NCBI GenBank assembly: GCA_017647065.1
Contig: JAGCLI010000269.1
Location: forward strand, 1-7,561
Length of the DNA: 7,561 nucleotides
From: Bacteroidales bacterium
GTDB taxonomy: Bacteria; Bacteroidota; Bacteroidia; Bacteroidales; P3
Direction: 5' to 3'
The notes under the pieces were generated by a model. That model was not told where the DNA came from. It did not search any database and saw only the letters and a list, made by a program, of their open reading frames with translations. Position 1 is the first letter of the stretch, and each line of letters begins with the position of its first letter. This document shows positions 6,713-7,561 of the stretch, piece after piece. Position numbers and translations under genes: made by a program.

Positions 6713-7561
6713 ATGATAGAACTTGTTTGCGGTGATAGTTTTATAAAAACTTTTGAAAGACTTCACAATCTAAAAGTACACAAAATACCATTAGAATATT
6801 CAAATGGTAAGCGTGTACTTTTGTTTATGTGTAAATGTGGTAGAAAATGGATAGCCTTACCACATTGCAGTGAGGCATACGTGCAAACAGATTTATCTTC
6901 CTGCAAAGAAATTCCACCTTTTTCGCTTATTGAAACGCAAGACGGTAATCTTCTTTGTACAAAAAATATACATTGGGAAATAAGAGATAGAAAGGCTTTT
7001 TCCTCTAATGTTTATGCCGATAAATTAAACTTCAAAATAGAGTTGAAAGAAGACTTGATGAATTTGTTTTCTTCAAACGTAAGACGAAAAATAAGAAAAG
7101 CTTTCTCCTTAGGCATAGAAGTGAAAACAACAGGCAGACATCTTATAAGAGATTTTTATAAGGTCTATTCAAAACGAATGTTTGAACTTGGAAGTCCTTT
7201 TTCTGATAAATCATCTGTTAAAAAACTCTTGAAATTACAAACAGGTAAGATTTTTGTTGCATACTATAATAAAATGCCAATTGGAGCTGCGACTTTGATG
7301 CGTAGAGATGAAAAAAGTTTTGAAAATGTTCTTTTTGCAACTGACCAAAATCACAATAACTTATACACTTCTTATGTCTTGCATTATGAAATGATGAGGT
7401 TTTCTTTGCAAGAAAAAGCCGAAAGATATTATCTTGGAAGAAGCACTCGCTCAAGTAGTGTACATGACTTTAAAAGACATTTTCATCCGATAGAGATTCC
7501 ACTTTATTGGAGTTATTCTCATAAGACTAAAAACATAAGAGATAATAAATTATTAAAGAAA
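6713..7561 (+). CDS. FemAB/BioF2-like acyl- or aminoacyltransferase (GNAT fold), partial at right edge
   Basis: An ATG at 6713, 7 bases after the wbpB stop, opens a frame without any stop for 283 codons to the window end, so the C-terminus is missing. The C-terminal half looks like the FemAB/BioF2-like (Acetyltransf_6) domain. SSNVRRKIRKAFSLGIEV (120-137) resembles the typical N-x-R-R-x-I-R-K-A-x-x-x-G block. FYKVYSKRMFELGSPF (148-163) follows, then GKIFVAYYNKMPIGAATLM (178-196), and YYLGRSTRSSSVHDFKRHF (239-257). Such proteins transfer acyl or aminoacyl groups from CoA or aminoacyl-tRNA to cell-envelope precursors. Relatives occur in exopolysaccharide clusters with unknown substrates. The first about 110 residues are less conserved and hold all six Cys of the visible protein (6, 40, 42, 52, 64, 82). 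Family members usually reach about 320-350 residues, so perhaps 40-70 are missing. Position in the same run as wbpD/wbpB suggests a role in modifying that glycan, but no substrate can be read. Confidence 0.75.
   Translation, partial: MIELVCGDSFIKTFERLHNLKVHKIPLEYSNGKRVLLFMCKCGRKWIALPHCSEAYVQTDLSSCKEIPPFSLIETQDGNLLCTKNIHWEIRDRKAFSSNVYADKLNFKIELKEDLMNLFSSNVRRKIRKAFSLGIEVKTTGRHLIRDFYKVYSKRMFELGSPFSDKSSVKKLLKLQTGKIFVAYYNKMPIGAATLMRRDEKSFENVLFATDQNHNNLYTSYVLHYEMMRFSLQEKAERYYLGRSTRSSSVHDFKRHFHPIEIPLYWSYSHKTKNIRDNKLLKK

Noticed and set aside
7218..7454. Minus-strand open frame of 78 residues near the right edge
   Set aside because: It lies wholly opposite the 283-codon FemAB-like frame, which has clear family motifs; it is a shadow frame.
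1..7561. Strand-composition switch near 5050-5118 (replication origin/terminus or inversion)
   Set aside because: The + strand looks T-rich to the left and A-rich to the right, but sampled lines gave no consistent G-versus-C shift. Gene orientation and the hydrophobic content of the first gene explain most of it.

Overview
The window is an AT-rich bacterial chromosome segment that reads as a member of the Bacteroidota, probably Bacteroidales. Three things support this: an aerotolerance-type BatA-domain membrane protein next to a DUF3078 protein, an MnmA of the Bacteroidota sequence type, and several TAnnTTTG boxes (the Bacteroidota -7 promoter element) just upstream of genes. The species cannot be named from sequence alone. 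Genes are tightly packed and no gap reaches 300 bases.

Left part (1-2862, + strand): a BatA/vWA-like inner-membrane protein, broken by an in-frame TAG at 1085-1087. The reading frame continues without shift to 1999, giving 652 codon positions in total. Its last base overlaps the start of a DUF3078 protein, a probable outer-membrane beta-barrel of unknown function. This operon converges with the next one, with only 4 bases between the stop codons and a weak AT-only hairpin over the junction.

Middle part (2867-5051, - strand): mnmA (tRNA 2-thiouridylase, wobble U34) is followed after 1 base by a family 4 glycosyltransferase, so the two are probably co-transcribed. The 66-base gap between mnmA and the rightward genes holds two interlocked, oppositely directed promoters built on a perfect 9-bp inverted repeat. 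The promoter facing mnmA lies so close to the start codon that its mRNA would be almost leaderless.

Right part (5118-7561, + strand): a nucleotide-sugar and surface-glycan cluster. It contains a WbpD/WlbB-type N-acetyltransferase, a WbpB/WlbA-type Gfo/Idh/MocA dehydrogenase, and a FemAB/BioF2-like acyl- or aminoacyltransferase that runs off the right edge. WbpB and WbpD are two enzymes of the route from UDP-GlcNAcA to UDP-2,3-diacetamido-2,3-dideoxy-glucuronic acid, a precursor of O-antigen or capsule sugars. The partner enzymes (WbpA-type 6-dehydrogenase, WbpE-type aminotransferase) are not in the window and may lie beyond the right edge. The glycosyltransferase at 2867-3979 could belong to the same glycan pathway.

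I see no RNA genes, CRISPR arrays, insertion sequences or clear mobile elements. I did not find a previously undescribed system. The points most worth a second look are the in-frame TAG in the BatA-like gene, the interlocked divergent promoter, and the cysteine-rich head of the FemAB-like protein.
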